From Halorubrum sp. Atlit-26R (GTDB lineage: Archaea > Halobacteriota > Halobacteria > Halobacteriales > Haloferacaceae), in NCBI RefSeq assembly GCF_003666015.1, contig NZ_QPLT01000018.1:1-64000 (forward strand): a stretch of DNA of 64,000 nt, in the 5' to 3' direction. The notes beneath the pieces are model-generated. The model was given only the letters and a program-made list of their open reading frames with translations. It was not told where the DNA came from and made no database searches. A program made the translations under genes and the position numbers. Every line of letters begins with the position of its first letter. The stretch's first letter is position 1. This document shows, piece by piece, positions 17,516 to 25,863 of the stretch.

Positions 17516-18199
17516 ATGAACACGAAACCTCAGTTCGGTAACGGCGTTGAAGCACAACATGAACGGTTCGAAACCGACAGTCACGGTGATATCTACATTG
17601 TCGGAGACGTCCACGGGAGCCGAATAATTCTCGAACGGCTCCTCATAAAACTCGACTTAGAGGACGATGATCTTGTCGTCTTTGTCGGTGACCTCGTGCG
17701 AAAAGGGCCGGACAGTCCGGGTGTTATTGATCTTGTCCGTGAGGATCCGCGTCTCGTCAGCGTACGCGGGAACAACGAGCAGAAAGTCGTACGCGGTGAC
17801 AAACACCCGGACTGGCTCCGCGAGGGCGACCGCGAGTACTTCGAATCACTTCCGGTCGCGATTTCCTTCAACGACGCTCTTGTCGTTCACGGTGGTATTG
17901 ATCCCCAACAATCGCTTTCAGATCATACCGTTGAGGAGCTGTTGACGATGCGTTCCCCGCACGGCGACGGGTATGACGGACCGTTCTGGTATGACGACTA
18001 CGACGGACCCTACCGCGTCTTCTTTGGCCATACCGTTCATGACCAGCCGGTTGAGCGAGAACACGCCGTCGGCCTCGATACCGGCTGCGTCTACGGTGGA
18101 ACGCTCACCGCGTACGACTACCGGAACGACGAATTCCTTACCGTAGAGGCGAAGACCCATCAAGAACGCGCCAACTCGAAAATTGTCGATCCGGCCTGA
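17516..18199 (+). CDS. PPP-family metallophosphatase
   Basis: 227 residues with the calcineurin-like signature in order: GDIYIVGDVHGSR, VVFVGDLVRKGPDSPG, SVRGNNEQKVV, VVHGGIDP and FGHTVHDQPV. These supply the Asp/His/Asn ligands of the two-metal site. It resembles archaeal serine/threonine protein phosphatases and ApaH-like enzymes. The substrate is unknown. It sits between the phosphate-scavenging operon and polyphosphate kinase, so a role in phosphate signalling or dinucleotide cleavage is plausible. Confidence 0.85.
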   Translation: MNTKPQFGNGVEAQHERFETDSHGDIYIVGDVHGSRIILERLLIKLDLEDDDLVVFVGDLVRKGPDSPGVIDLVREDPRLVSVRGNNEQKVVRGDKHPDWLREGDREYFESLPVAISFNDALVVHGGIDPQQSLSDHTVEELLTMRSPHGDGYDGPFWYDDYDGPYRVFFGHTVHDQPVEREHAVGLDTGCVYGGTLTAYDYRNDEFLTVEAKTHQERANSKIVDPA

Positions 18200-18287
18200 G
18201 TGACTCCATTCAGGCCTCCCTCTCAATACTCGGAAAGCTGTTCGCGGTGAATAATCGACACCGTGCCAAACGCCACTCTGTGCTGAA

Positions 18288-20750
18288 TTACTCGTATTCA
18301 GTCTGTAGGCGCTTTCGTGCTCCCTCTCGCGTTTTGAAATATCGTCGGTCACCCTCCGCCGTCCGAACAGCCCAGTCGTACGTCTCGCTATCAGGACGGT
18401 ACCAGTGATCGGAGTATACGTCGAACACGGACACGTCTCCCCCATCCGAGTGGGTCTGTTTTTCATCGGCATCGAGATCGGCTTCGCCCGACTCCTCGGA
18501 GCTCGCGTTCGTCTCGGTCTCCGTGACATCCTCGACGAGAAGCGCTTCCTCGATCAGATCCGTATCGACGATCATCCCCGGTCCGTAGCCGTGATCGAGT
18601 GCTGCTTCCGTAGCTGCCATCAGTATCTCTTGGATGTCTCGAACCGGGTCGTCGTCGGAAGAGACCGCTTCGTAGGTTCCGTCGCTCTGCATCACCCATC
18701 GACGGCGATTGTCTGTTAGCGACGCCTCCAAAATGAATCGGAGCTGTTCGCGCAGTTGCGTGTCTTCGACCGGTGTGACCGCTTCTACTCGGTAGTCGAG
18801 ATTCCGGGTCATCCAATCCGCGGAGCCGATGTACCACTCGGGACTGCCTCCATTCTCGAAGTAAAATATCCGAGCGTGTTCGAGGAATCGACCGACGATC
18901 GAGTGGACGGTGATATTCTCGCTTAGTCCTTCAATACCGGGACGAAGTCGGCAGATATCTCGAACGATCAAATCAATTTCGACGCCGGCCGCCGAAGCGC
19001 GATAGAGTTCTTCGACCATCGACGGGTCTTCAAGCCCGTTTATTTTGACCACAATCCGTGCCCGCTGACCAGCACGAGCATGCTCGGCCTCTCGTCTGAC
19101 CATCTCCGTGAACCGCTCACGCATCGTGACGGGTGCAATCAAGAGCTTCCGGAAGCGGTCGTCGAGCGTCGGTCCGGTAAAGAAGTTGAACACTTTCGTG
19201 AGATCGAACCCAATGTCTCGATCAGCGGTCAACAACCCCAGGTCGGAATACCCTTTCGCGGTTCCTGAATGGTAGTTTCCGGTGCCGATGTGCGAGTAGA
19301 GCTGAACGCCTTCTTCCTCTTGGCGCACGACGAGCGCCGTCTTCGTGTGCGTCTTCAGCCCCACAGTCCCGTACGCGACGTGGATGCCCTCCTCTTCGAG
19401 TTGCCGAACCCATTCTAGGTTGTTCTTCTCGTCGAACCGAGCCTTGAGTTCGACCATTACCGCGACCTGCTTGCCGTTGTCGGCGGCATTGATGAGGCTC
19501 TGAATGACTTTCGAGTCGCTCGCCGTTCGGTAGATGGCCGCCTTCACGGCAAGTACGTCGGGATCAGTCGCAGCCGCGTTAAGGAACCGCTGAACCGTTC
19601 CCTCGAACGAGTGATACGGGTGATGTGCGAGGATATCTCCTTTTTTAATTTCATCGAAGATACTCTTCGTCTCGTCTCTAGTCTCACTCGTTAGTGAGCC
19701 CAATCGGGGATGAGGCTTTGGTGACCACGCCGGCGGCTTGAGGTCGGGACGATCGAGATCGATAAGCTCGAAGAAGTCCTCGAAGTCGATCGGCCCCTCA
19801 CGGTGGAACACTTCTCGGTCGTCCACCCCGAGCTGATCTTTGAGAATCGCCAGCGACCCGTCTGGCATATCGGCGTCGACCTCTAGCCGGACCACCGTCG
19901 CGAAGCGTCGCTGTTCGATGACCTCCTCGACCATATCGACGAGGTCTTCGGCGACCTCTTCGTTTCGCCGCACCTCGGCGTTTCGCGTCACCTTGAATTT
20001 CGACACGTCGCGAATGTCGAGATCGGGGAGCAACAAGTCGAGATTACGTTCGATGAGGTCTTCGATGAGAACGTACCTGTCGGCGTCGCCGGAAACACTG
20101 ATGAAGCGGGGTTGATTCGGCGGAATCTTGATTCGAGTGAATGTCGGCTCGTCGCTCTCATTCGACGAGAGGACGGCGAGCGAAAGCGAGAGGTTAGAGA
20201 TGAACGGGAACGGGTGAGCGGGATCGAACGCAAGTGGCGTCAGTGTCGGCAAAATAGACTCCTCGAAGTGCGTCCGTAGCTGTTCTTGATTCTCACCGGA
20301 GAGTTCATCAGGTGTACAGATCTCGACCCCTTCGTCAGCGAGCGTCGGCTTGAGAACAGACTGCCAGTACGCTGACTGCTGTTTAAATAGGGGCCGCGCG
20401 GCGTCGAGTACCTCAACCCACTGCTCTTTTGGCGTCCGTCCGTCGGGCGTCGTCTTCGTCACACCGGCGTCGATCTGCTGTTTGAGTCCACCGACGCGCT
20501 TCATGAAGAACTCGTCAGTGTTCTTCGTGAAGAACGCGAGAAATCGGAGCCGTTCGAGCGGCGGATTCCGATCGTCCATTCCCTCTCGGAGAACTCGCTC
20601 CTGAAAAGCCAACTCGGAGAGTTCTCTGTTGAGGTAGTACTCCGGGTCCGTGAGATCTCTCTCGTTCACAGGATCACCCGCGTAGAGAGCGCTGATTCTG
20701 TGGAGCGACTCCCGAATCTGCGAAATTTGAACTACCCTGCCATCTCTCAT
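18288..20750 (-). CDS. ppk: polyphosphate kinase 1
   Basis: 820 residues. The N-terminal domain has YLNRELSELAFQERVLRE and FFMKRVGGLK. The catalytic domains hold the autophosphorylated His in GLKTHTKTALVV and the second His motif YSHIGTGNYHSGTAKGYSDL. HPYHSFEGTVQRFL precedes the phospholipase-D-like fold. Ppk transfers the gamma phosphate of ATP to polyphosphate. An extra C-terminal tail of about 100 acidic residues (from near EALLVEDVTETETNASSEES) is longer than bacterial Ppk1. It is convergent with the phosphatase gene. Confidence 0.95.
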   Translation of the reverse strand: MRDGRVVQISQIRESLHRISALYAGDPVNERDLTDPEYYLNRELSELAFQERVLREGMDDRNPPLERLRFLAFFTKNTDEFFMKRVGGLKQQIDAGVTKTTPDGRTPKEQWVEVLDAARPLFKQQSAYWQSVLKPTLADEGVEICTPDELSGENQEQLRTHFEESILPTLTPLAFDPAHPFPFISNLSLSLAVLSSNESDEPTFTRIKIPPNQPRFISVSGDADRYVLIEDLIERNLDLLLPDLDIRDVSKFKVTRNAEVRRNEEVAEDLVDMVEEVIEQRRFATVVRLEVDADMPDGSLAILKDQLGVDDREVFHREGPIDFEDFFELIDLDRPDLKPPAWSPKPHPRLGSLTSETRDETKSIFDEIKKGDILAHHPYHSFEGTVQRFLNAAATDPDVLAVKAAIYRTASDSKVIQSLINAADNGKQVAVMVELKARFDEKNNLEWVRQLEEEGIHVAYGTVGLKTHTKTALVVRQEEEGVQLYSHIGTGNYHSGTAKGYSDLGLLTADRDIGFDLTKVFNFFTGPTLDDRFRKLLIAPVTMRERFTEMVRREAEHARAGQRARIVVKINGLEDPSMVEELYRASAAGVEIDLIVRDICRLRPGIEGLSENITVHSIVGRFLEHARIFYFENGGSPEWYIGSADWMTRNLDYRVEAVTPVEDTQLREQLRFILEASLTDNRRRWVMQSDGTYEAVSSDDDPVRDIQEILMAATEAALDHGYGPGMIVDTDLIEEALLVEDVTETETNASSEESGEADLDADEKQTHSDGGDVSVFDVYSDHWYRPDSETYDWAVRTAEGDRRYFKTREGARKRLQTEYE

Positions 20751-20836
20751 TCAGGGGCAGCGGATTCATCTGGATGAGGGAGCAGCACTCATTTTCGAAT
20801 CCACCTGATTGTGGACGGTTACGTCTCGACATCGAA

Positions 20837-21166
20837 CTAGAGCGACGAAACCTCGACAGATGATTCAGGCGTTGACTGGGACCCTTCGCCACCGGACAGT
20901 GCGCCGTCTGGGAGCCATGTGTCGTCGCGTTCGGTCCACTCTTTGATCGGGAGTTGGCGACGGGTCTTCGAGGGGACTACAATTTCGGTAGCGTCTGAAA
21001 CGACCCCGTACTTCCGAATTGCCATTTTGGGTTCGTTGAGATCGTGGCCACGCAAGTGGGTCTTTACTTGAGAGAACAATTCCTGTTTCGAGTACTCATT
21101 TCGTCGGCCTTCGAGCGCGTGAATAGCGTTACAAATTGGACACAGAAGGATCACAGCCGATTCCAT
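20837..21166 (-). CDS. small zinc-finger-like protein, unknown function
   Basis: 109 residues. CPICNAIHALEGRRNEYSKQ followed by VKTHLRGHD gives a C-x2-C ... H-x3-H pattern able to bind one zinc. A beta-rich middle and a Ser/Glu-rich tail follow. It resembles short haloarchaeal hypothetical proteins. It may bind nucleic acid, but nothing in the context shows a partner. Confidence 0.65.
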   Translation of the reverse strand: MESAVILLCPICNAIHALEGRRNEYSKQELFSQVKTHLRGHDLNEPKMAIRKYGVVSDATEIVVPSKTRRQLPIKEWTERDDTWLPDGALSGGEGSQSTPESSVEVSSL

Positions 21167-21285
21167 AGCTAACTGGCGGAATGCTAGCTACAAGAAACCC
21201 GATTAATAGAACTATATATCAATATGAGATAATTAATAAGATATTGTATAGCTCGCGGCTAAGGCTCAACATCCAAAATAATCGC

Positions 21286-21307
21286 CACATGAATCACGTT
21301 TCATGTG
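21286..21307. promoter_or_regulatory. perfect hairpin CACATGAA/TTCATGTG
   Basis: Eight-base arms with a six-base loop lie in the AT-rich gap between two minus-strand genes. It could be a terminator for the transglutaminase-like gene or an operator for the zinc-finger gene. Confidence 0.4.
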
Positions 21308-21368
21308 TGGTGCTGCTGAGTGCGACATGCGGTTTGGTGGCCCTGTTGGGTCGCTCTTGTCTTGGTAG

Positions 21369-22241
21369 TTAGTGCGGACGCCCTTCCGACGCGTCGGCGA
21401 TCGTCTGAAACTGCGTTGGGTCTTGAACGAACCTCCAACCTGTGTCGGTGATACTCGACTGATCGATGTACTCGATACCGTCGCCGTACACCGCCAAGAC
21501 GGGTTCGTCTTGGAAGTCGCCGATCGGGCGAGACGTGGTACACTCTATTGCGACGTACGCTCCTCCCGGGAGCGTCGGCGCGTCGGCATACGCCGCCGGG
21601 AGGTCATCTCTATGAACAGCGGCCAGCATGTGTCCGGGAAGAATCACCATCGCGGTCCGGTAGCTGAACGCCGGCTGGGAAAGTATCCCGACCAACAGGT
21701 ACGTGAGATCCTCGCAGTCACCGCAGCCATCGACGAGCGTCTCCTCAACAGTTCGAATGTACTCCGGTGCTCCCGTCGATTCCGCGTCGGTCACGTATTT
21801 GAACGATCGGACGAATCCGATCGCCCTTTCGAGGCGGACCGATTCGGGGAGCGATCGCCAAGCACGCTCTCCCGTCACGCTCACATCTGCGAGCGCCTCA
21901 GTGAGCCGCTCGGCGTGAGAACTCGCCTTCGCCGCTTCGAAGCCGCTCAGGTATCCGTGCGCCTTGTCGGCCGCTTCTCTGTACGCGGACCGCTCGATCG
22001 AGAATTCCAAACACCACTTCCTCCCGGGCCGGTCCGTCCACTCGTACGTCATCGCGTAGCCGTCTGCGGTCCGTTCCCGAGAGATCGAATCTTCTGCGTC
22101 GATGGGTGTGGGCCGCGTCGGCTCGCTCGCAGAAAGAGACAGCGCCGCAGACCACAGATCGGACAGTTCGATGGCTGAAGAAACGACAACCCCGAGCGCG
22201 GCCCGGTCCAGCGTGTTATCGAGGAGCTCCCGTCGTTTCAT
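21369..22241 (-). CDS. transglutaminase-like cysteine-protease-fold protein
   Basis: 290 residues from the ATG at 22241; a GTG six bases earlier is possible. The core DGCGDCEDLTYLLVGILSQP contains the catalytic Cys; the His is probably in GHMLAAVHRDD and the acid lies near AYVAIECTT. This is the archaeal/bacterial transglutaminase-like fold, usually a peptidase or a structural domain on envelope proteins. A hydrophobic segment near residues 16-40 may anchor it. The role is unknown. Confidence 0.75.
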   Translation of the reverse strand: MKRRELLDNTLDRAALGVVVSSAIELSDLWSAALSLSASEPTRPTPIDAEDSISRERTADGYAMTYEWTDRPGRKWCLEFSIERSAYREAADKAHGYLSGFEAAKASSHAERLTEALADVSVTGERAWRSLPESVRLERAIGFVRSFKYVTDAESTGAPEYIRTVEETLVDGCGDCEDLTYLLVGILSQPAFSYRTAMVILPGHMLAAVHRDDLPAAYADAPTLPGGAYVAIECTTSRPIGDFQDEPVLAVYGDGIEYIDQSSITDTGWRFVQDPTQFQTIADASEGRPH

Positions 22242-22410
22242 ACCCACCGACGGACCTCCTCGGATTCGTTCGTTACTGGGAGAGGCGTCCGAATCGGCGT
22301 CGGGCGAAACATCTGAGTCCGCGTTGACCGGGGCATCGGATTCGACACGGACCGGCAGCGTCCGGCCTCCCGACCGTCTCGCCCGCCGCGGTCGCGGTAC
22401 ATCCGGGCGG

Positions 22411-22629
22411 CTATCGGAAACATACGGGATTGACGACGGCGTCGCCGTCCACCGTCACCCACGCTGACAGCCGCTCGTCGTCGGTTGCGTCAACCGGGAA
22501 CACCGTGACCCGATCGGGACCCGACGACCGCCTGTCGATCTGATGTACCAGACCGGTGAACGCGGGACCCACCGATTTCCGCCCGGTCGTCTCATCGTTC
22601 CTCGGCCTCCGGTTGATATCCGTTGTCAT
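22411..22629 (-). CDS. small DUF7511-like haloarchaeal protein
   Basis: 72 residues ending in DRVTVFPVDATDDERLSAWV and TVDGDAVVNP. This is the short beta-rich pattern of haloarchaeal DUF7511 proteins (x-Pro-Asp-x-Thr-x-Tyr-Pro ... Trp-x-x-Ala). Function is unknown. It lies 170 bases upstream of the transglutaminase-like gene on the same strand. Confidence 0.6.
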   Translation of the reverse strand: MTTDINRRPRNDETTGRKSVGPAFTGLVHQIDRRSSGPDRVTVFPVDATDDERLSAWVTVDGDAVVNPVCFR

Positions 22630-22988
22630 CTGTTACTCGTTCGGGGTATTCGGCAGCCTGCGCTTGAATGCTTATAATAGGTGAACGGACGCGTCAGAGG
22701 TCGATCGGTGGGATATATACTAGTCGTGACCGGTCCCTTGTGCCCGTTCTCGCTCGACAAAGACGAGTCCTCTCCGACATTTAGATCGCAGTTTTTCAGA
22801 TTGAGATGATCCGGCTATGGCGTGGATCCGGATGGGACTTCGGAGATGAGCGACCATGTCATAGTCGGTTTGATACTAATTCGATTCTCTCTTGATCAGA
22901 GAACGCCCGTTCGGCCACTGATTTCGTACGGAGCGATATATATCACTCATAGCAACGAAAACCGCGCCTCGGTGAAATCCCCAGGTGT
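22630..22988. other. intergenic region with divergent promoters
   Basis: No coding frame is supported. A TATA-like GCTTATAATAGG (about 22670) faces the small DUF7511-like gene. GATATATATC (22935-22944) lies about 45 bases before the histidine kinase gene. Confidence 0.4.
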
Positions 22989-24047
22989 ATGTCCTCGCCC
23001 GAATGCGGGACGCTATCCCCGGTACTTGATACGCTCCACACCGGTGTGGCGATCTATGACGCCGCCTCCGGGGCTGTTATCGACGCGAATGCGCGACTGG
23101 AGGAAATCCTCGGTTACAGTTCGGACCAACTGCGTGAGCTCTCTGTGGCCGAATACACGGCAAACACGTACCCACACACCGAGTCTGAGTTCCACAATCG
23201 ACTCTCCAGGGCTGCCAACGGAAGCCCGCAACAGTTCGTGTGGCGAGCCAAACGAGCGGACGGCGAACTCATCTGGATACAGGTGTTTACTTCTCGACAG
23301 CGCCCGACGGCGGACCGCTGTGTCCACGTCGAGGTACGAGATATCACACGTCACTACGACACCCATCATCGGGCGGAACTGTTCTGGCGCGTCCTCCGCC
23401 ACAACCTCCGGAACGAGGCCGCGATTATTATCGGATGTGCGGAGCAGGCGATGAACGGCCCCGAGAGCGGACCGTCCGAAGAAGTGGTCTCAACCATTCT
23501 TTCTAGAGGCGAGAAGCTCGGGAACATCGCGACGTCCGTGAAACAAATCGAACACGCGGTGACCGACTCACAGGGAAACCTCAACCGAGTTTCCGCCGTG
23601 AGCGCCGTACGGAATGTCGTGAGCCGGATCGGCGCCGAACATCCCGGTGCGGACATCCGGGTAAATAAACGAAAACAAATGTGGATCGATATAAACGATG
23701 CATTCAATTACGCGCTCGCACACGGAGTAGAGAATGCGATCGTCCACAGCAACGACGAGGCGCCGGCAGTCGAGATAACGGTCGGCCCGTCGCCCAACAC
23801 CGGTCGCGCGGAGATCCGCATCGAAGACACGAATCCGCCGATCCCGCCCGAGGAGATCGCCGCGCTGTTTTCGCCGACCGTCACCACGAGTACGTCCCAC
23901 GGCTCCGGGATCGGCCTGTTCGTGATGAAGTGGTGCGTCGAATCGCTCGGCGGAGAGGTGTTGTTCGAATCGCGGAATTCCGGGGGAAACGCCGTCTGCT
24001 TACTCCTGCCGCCTAAGCAGCTCCCGGATTCGATGATGACCGATTGA
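22989..24047 (+). CDS. PAS-domain sensor histidine kinase
   Basis: 352 residues. A PAS domain (TGVAIYDAASGAVIDANARL, then a PAC end with DITRHYDTH) covers about residues 10-130. The H-box is WRVLRHNLRNEA, the N-box is HGVENAIVHSND, and the G-boxes are IRIEDTNPPIP and SHGSGIGLFVMK. No membrane segment is visible, so it is a cytosolic sensor. No response regulator lies beside it, as is common for haloarchaeal kinases. The signal is unknown. Confidence 0.9.
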   Translation: MSSPECGTLSPVLDTLHTGVAIYDAASGAVIDANARLEEILGYSSDQLRELSVAEYTANTYPHTESEFHNRLSRAANGSPQQFVWRAKRADGELIWIQVFTSRQRPTADRCVHVEVRDITRHYDTHHRAELFWRVLRHNLRNEAAIIIGCAEQAMNGPESGPSEEVVSTILSRGEKLGNIATSVKQIEHAVTDSQGNLNRVSAVSAVRNVVSRIGAEHPGADIRVNKRKQMWIDINDAFNYALAHGVENAIVHSNDEAPAVEITVGPSPNTGRAEIRIEDTNPPIPPEEIAALFSPTVTTSTSHGSGIGLFVMKWCVESLGGEVLFESRNSGGNAVCLLLPPKQLPDSMMTD

Positions 24048-24312
24048 GTTCGCTGTTCGCGACGGCGCGTACGTCTCGCAATTCGCTCCATTCGATATCG
24101 ATCCGAGCGCTGTCGGCAGCGACATGTCCAGAGGCGAAACGGGAGGTTTCACGAAAACAACCGAGGCGACCGCACCTGTGAGTCACCTTGATATATTTTC
24201 AGGCCTCGTGGTCAGTACAGGGGCTCTACGAATTGATCGATATAGGGAGCGGCCTGTGGTAGCTGTCTTATTACCCAGAAAACATTTTAATCGGCGACAG
24301 GGATTCTGAAGC

Positions 24313-24702
24313 ATGAAAAGACGGTCATTCCTAGCTGTGGCAGGAGCTACTCTTACAGTCCTGACCGCTGGCTGTTCGGATGTTATATCCGACGAGCAGC
24401 AGCAAGAGTATGAATTTGGAATCTATAATGCCTCACAGAACTCCCATACAATTACAGTTCGAGTTGGAGATTCTCTAGAGGGGCACTTTCAAGAAGAGGT
24501 GTTTGAAATGGACGCTGAGACAGCCAATGAGAATGTGCCAGTAGAGGATACGCCATCCCGGATCTATCTCGAAATAGACTCGTCTGAAGAGATGTCGTTT
24601 CCGTGGCCAGCGTCGAACAGCGAGTTGGGAAGTATAGCCTCGAAGGCAGACGTCTGGTACGAACCGTCACTCGAACAGGAAATTCTGATTCAAGAGGCAT
24701 AG
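24313..24702 (+). CDS. small Tat-exported lipoprotein, unknown function
   Basis: 129 residues. KRRSFLAVAGATLTVLTAGC carries the double Arg and a lipobox with Cys at about residue 20. The mature part is a beta-rich domain (YEFGIYNASQNSHTITVRVG). It is similar in style to haloarchaeal lipoproteins of the cell surface. Nothing in the context indicates a ligand. Confidence 0.75.
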   Translation: MKRRSFLAVAGATLTVLTAGCSDVISDEQQQEYEFGIYNASQNSHTITVRVGDSLEGHFQEEVFEMDAETANENVPVEDTPSRIYLEIDSSEEMSFPWPASNSELGSIASKADVWYEPSLEQEILIQEA

Positions 24703-24776
24703 CAGTTTTGCCCCACCCGATACGTAACCAGTTCTCATCTACCGGCTGTTTCATTCGATTTTGCGTCTGATGAAGA

Positions 24777-24792
24777 GGATTTCAACAGAGCC
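24777..24792 (+). repeat. IS-end-like 16-mer GGATTTCAACAGAGCC
   Basis: One of the dispersed copies of this motif (see 1954, 40388, 50486 and 52812). It sits in the gap before the RecA-like gene with no transposase nearby. Confidence 0.4.
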
Positions 24793-24905
24793 GAAGAACC
24801 TAGTTCTCGGTGTCGCTCTCCACGGTTACTCGCTGAGAAACCACTTTTACTTTCACCGGCCATCCATGGCTCACCCCTTTTACGCAGATGTTCATCTAGC
24901 GGAGT

Positions 24906-25604
24906 ATGTACACTCGCTCCCGACGACCGACCGCGGATCTCCCAGAGCTCACGCCGGGTGTCACGCTCGTCGACGTTGACGACGATCTCGGCGTCACCCC
25001 GGTCCAGGCGCTCCTCCTCGATCAGGTTCTGGGCGGTGACGGACCGGCATTCTGGGTCGATGGCGCGAATCAAGCGAACACGACGCGGCTTCGTGAACTG
25101 GCCCCGAGCGACCGCGTCCTTGACCGCGTCAAGGTTGCCCGCGGATTCACCCCACACCAGCACACGTCGCTCCTCGACCGGCTTGCCGGACGACTCGACG
25201 CGCGGGACTCCCCGTCGCTCGTCGTGGCGACCGGGCTCGACGGGATGTATCGGGGCGCCGATATCGAGGGCGAGCTCGCCAAGCAGATGTTCATCCGGGC
25301 GATCGCGTCGGTCGCCCGAATCGCCCGCGTTCACGACGTGCCGGTGATCATCACCCGGTGTCGAGAGGACGAGTTCTCGCGCCCGCTCCGGCGCGCTGCG
25401 GGGACGCACCTTCAGTGCCGGGCGACGCCCTTCGGCCCGCGCTTCGAGGACGCAGCGGGCGACGTGGAGACGCTCGTCTACCATACGGACGACGGCTGGA
25501 TGCAGACGACGCTGGCGTACTGGCAGGAGGTTCTCGAACACCGGGCTCGGATACACGAAGCGTCGACGCTCGAACGCGCGGCCGGCCCCATTGGAGTCCA
25601 GTAA
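24906..25604 (+). CDS. RecA/RadA-like protein of the PolB2 cassette
   Basis: 232 residues. The layout follows the RecA-like fold without a clear P-loop: PGVTLVDVDDDLGVTPVQAL, FWVDGANQANTTRLRE where the Walker A strand would be, SLVVATGLDGMYRGAD as a Walker B-like strand, and VPVIITRCREDEF. This is the RadA-like partner found beside haloarchaeal PolB2. Lack of a canonical GxxxxGK[S/T] suggests it binds but does not hydrolyse ATP, or has lost the activity. It overlaps the next gene by one base (TAATG). Confidence 0.75.
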   Translation: MYTRSRRPTADLPELTPGVTLVDVDDDLGVTPVQALLLDQVLGGDGPAFWVDGANQANTTRLRELAPSDRVLDRVKVARGFTPHQHTSLLDRLAGRLDARDSPSLVVATGLDGMYRGADIEGELAKQMFIRAIASVARIARVHDVPVIITRCREDEFSRPLRRAAGTHLQCRATPFGPRFEDAAGDVETLVYHTDDGWMQTTLAYWQEVLEHRARIHEASTLERAAGPIGVQ

Positions 25605-25861
25605 TGGGCCGGACGAATCCGACCTATCGCGACCAGTTGAGCGCGATCGAAGACGAGTGGGGTGCGTACCGCCAGGCGCTTCGGCGACAGGATCAGGGCA
25701 TCTTCGACCACCTGTTCGTGTACGCTCGCGACCACGCCGACGCCGCCTGGAACCTCAACCACGCCGACCCGCTCGCGCCGATCTGGATGGCGATCGCGAT
25801 CGAACAGGACCGCCGGATTACGGAACTGGAAGCGCGGATCGACGACCTCACCGACGAGTAG
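25604..25861 (+). CDS. 85-residue helical protein between RecA-like and PolB2 genes
   Basis: Starts at an ATG that overlaps the previous TAA and ends two bases before polB2. The product is helical and acidic (RDQLSAIEDEWGAYRQALRR, HADAAWNLNHADPLAPIW) with a coiled-coil tail (DRRITELEARIDDL). It is recognisable only as a member of the PolB2 cassette. It may bridge the polymerase and the RecA-like protein, which is inference from position. Confidence 0.75.
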   Translation: MGRTNPTYRDQLSAIEDEWGAYRQALRRQDQGIFDHLFVYARDHADAAWNLNHADPLAPIWMAIAIEQDRRITELEARIDDLTDE

Positions 25862-25863
25862 CC

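Noticed and set aside
24735-25556. 273-codon minus-strand frame
   Set aside because: Shadow of the RecA-like gene of the PolB2 cassette.
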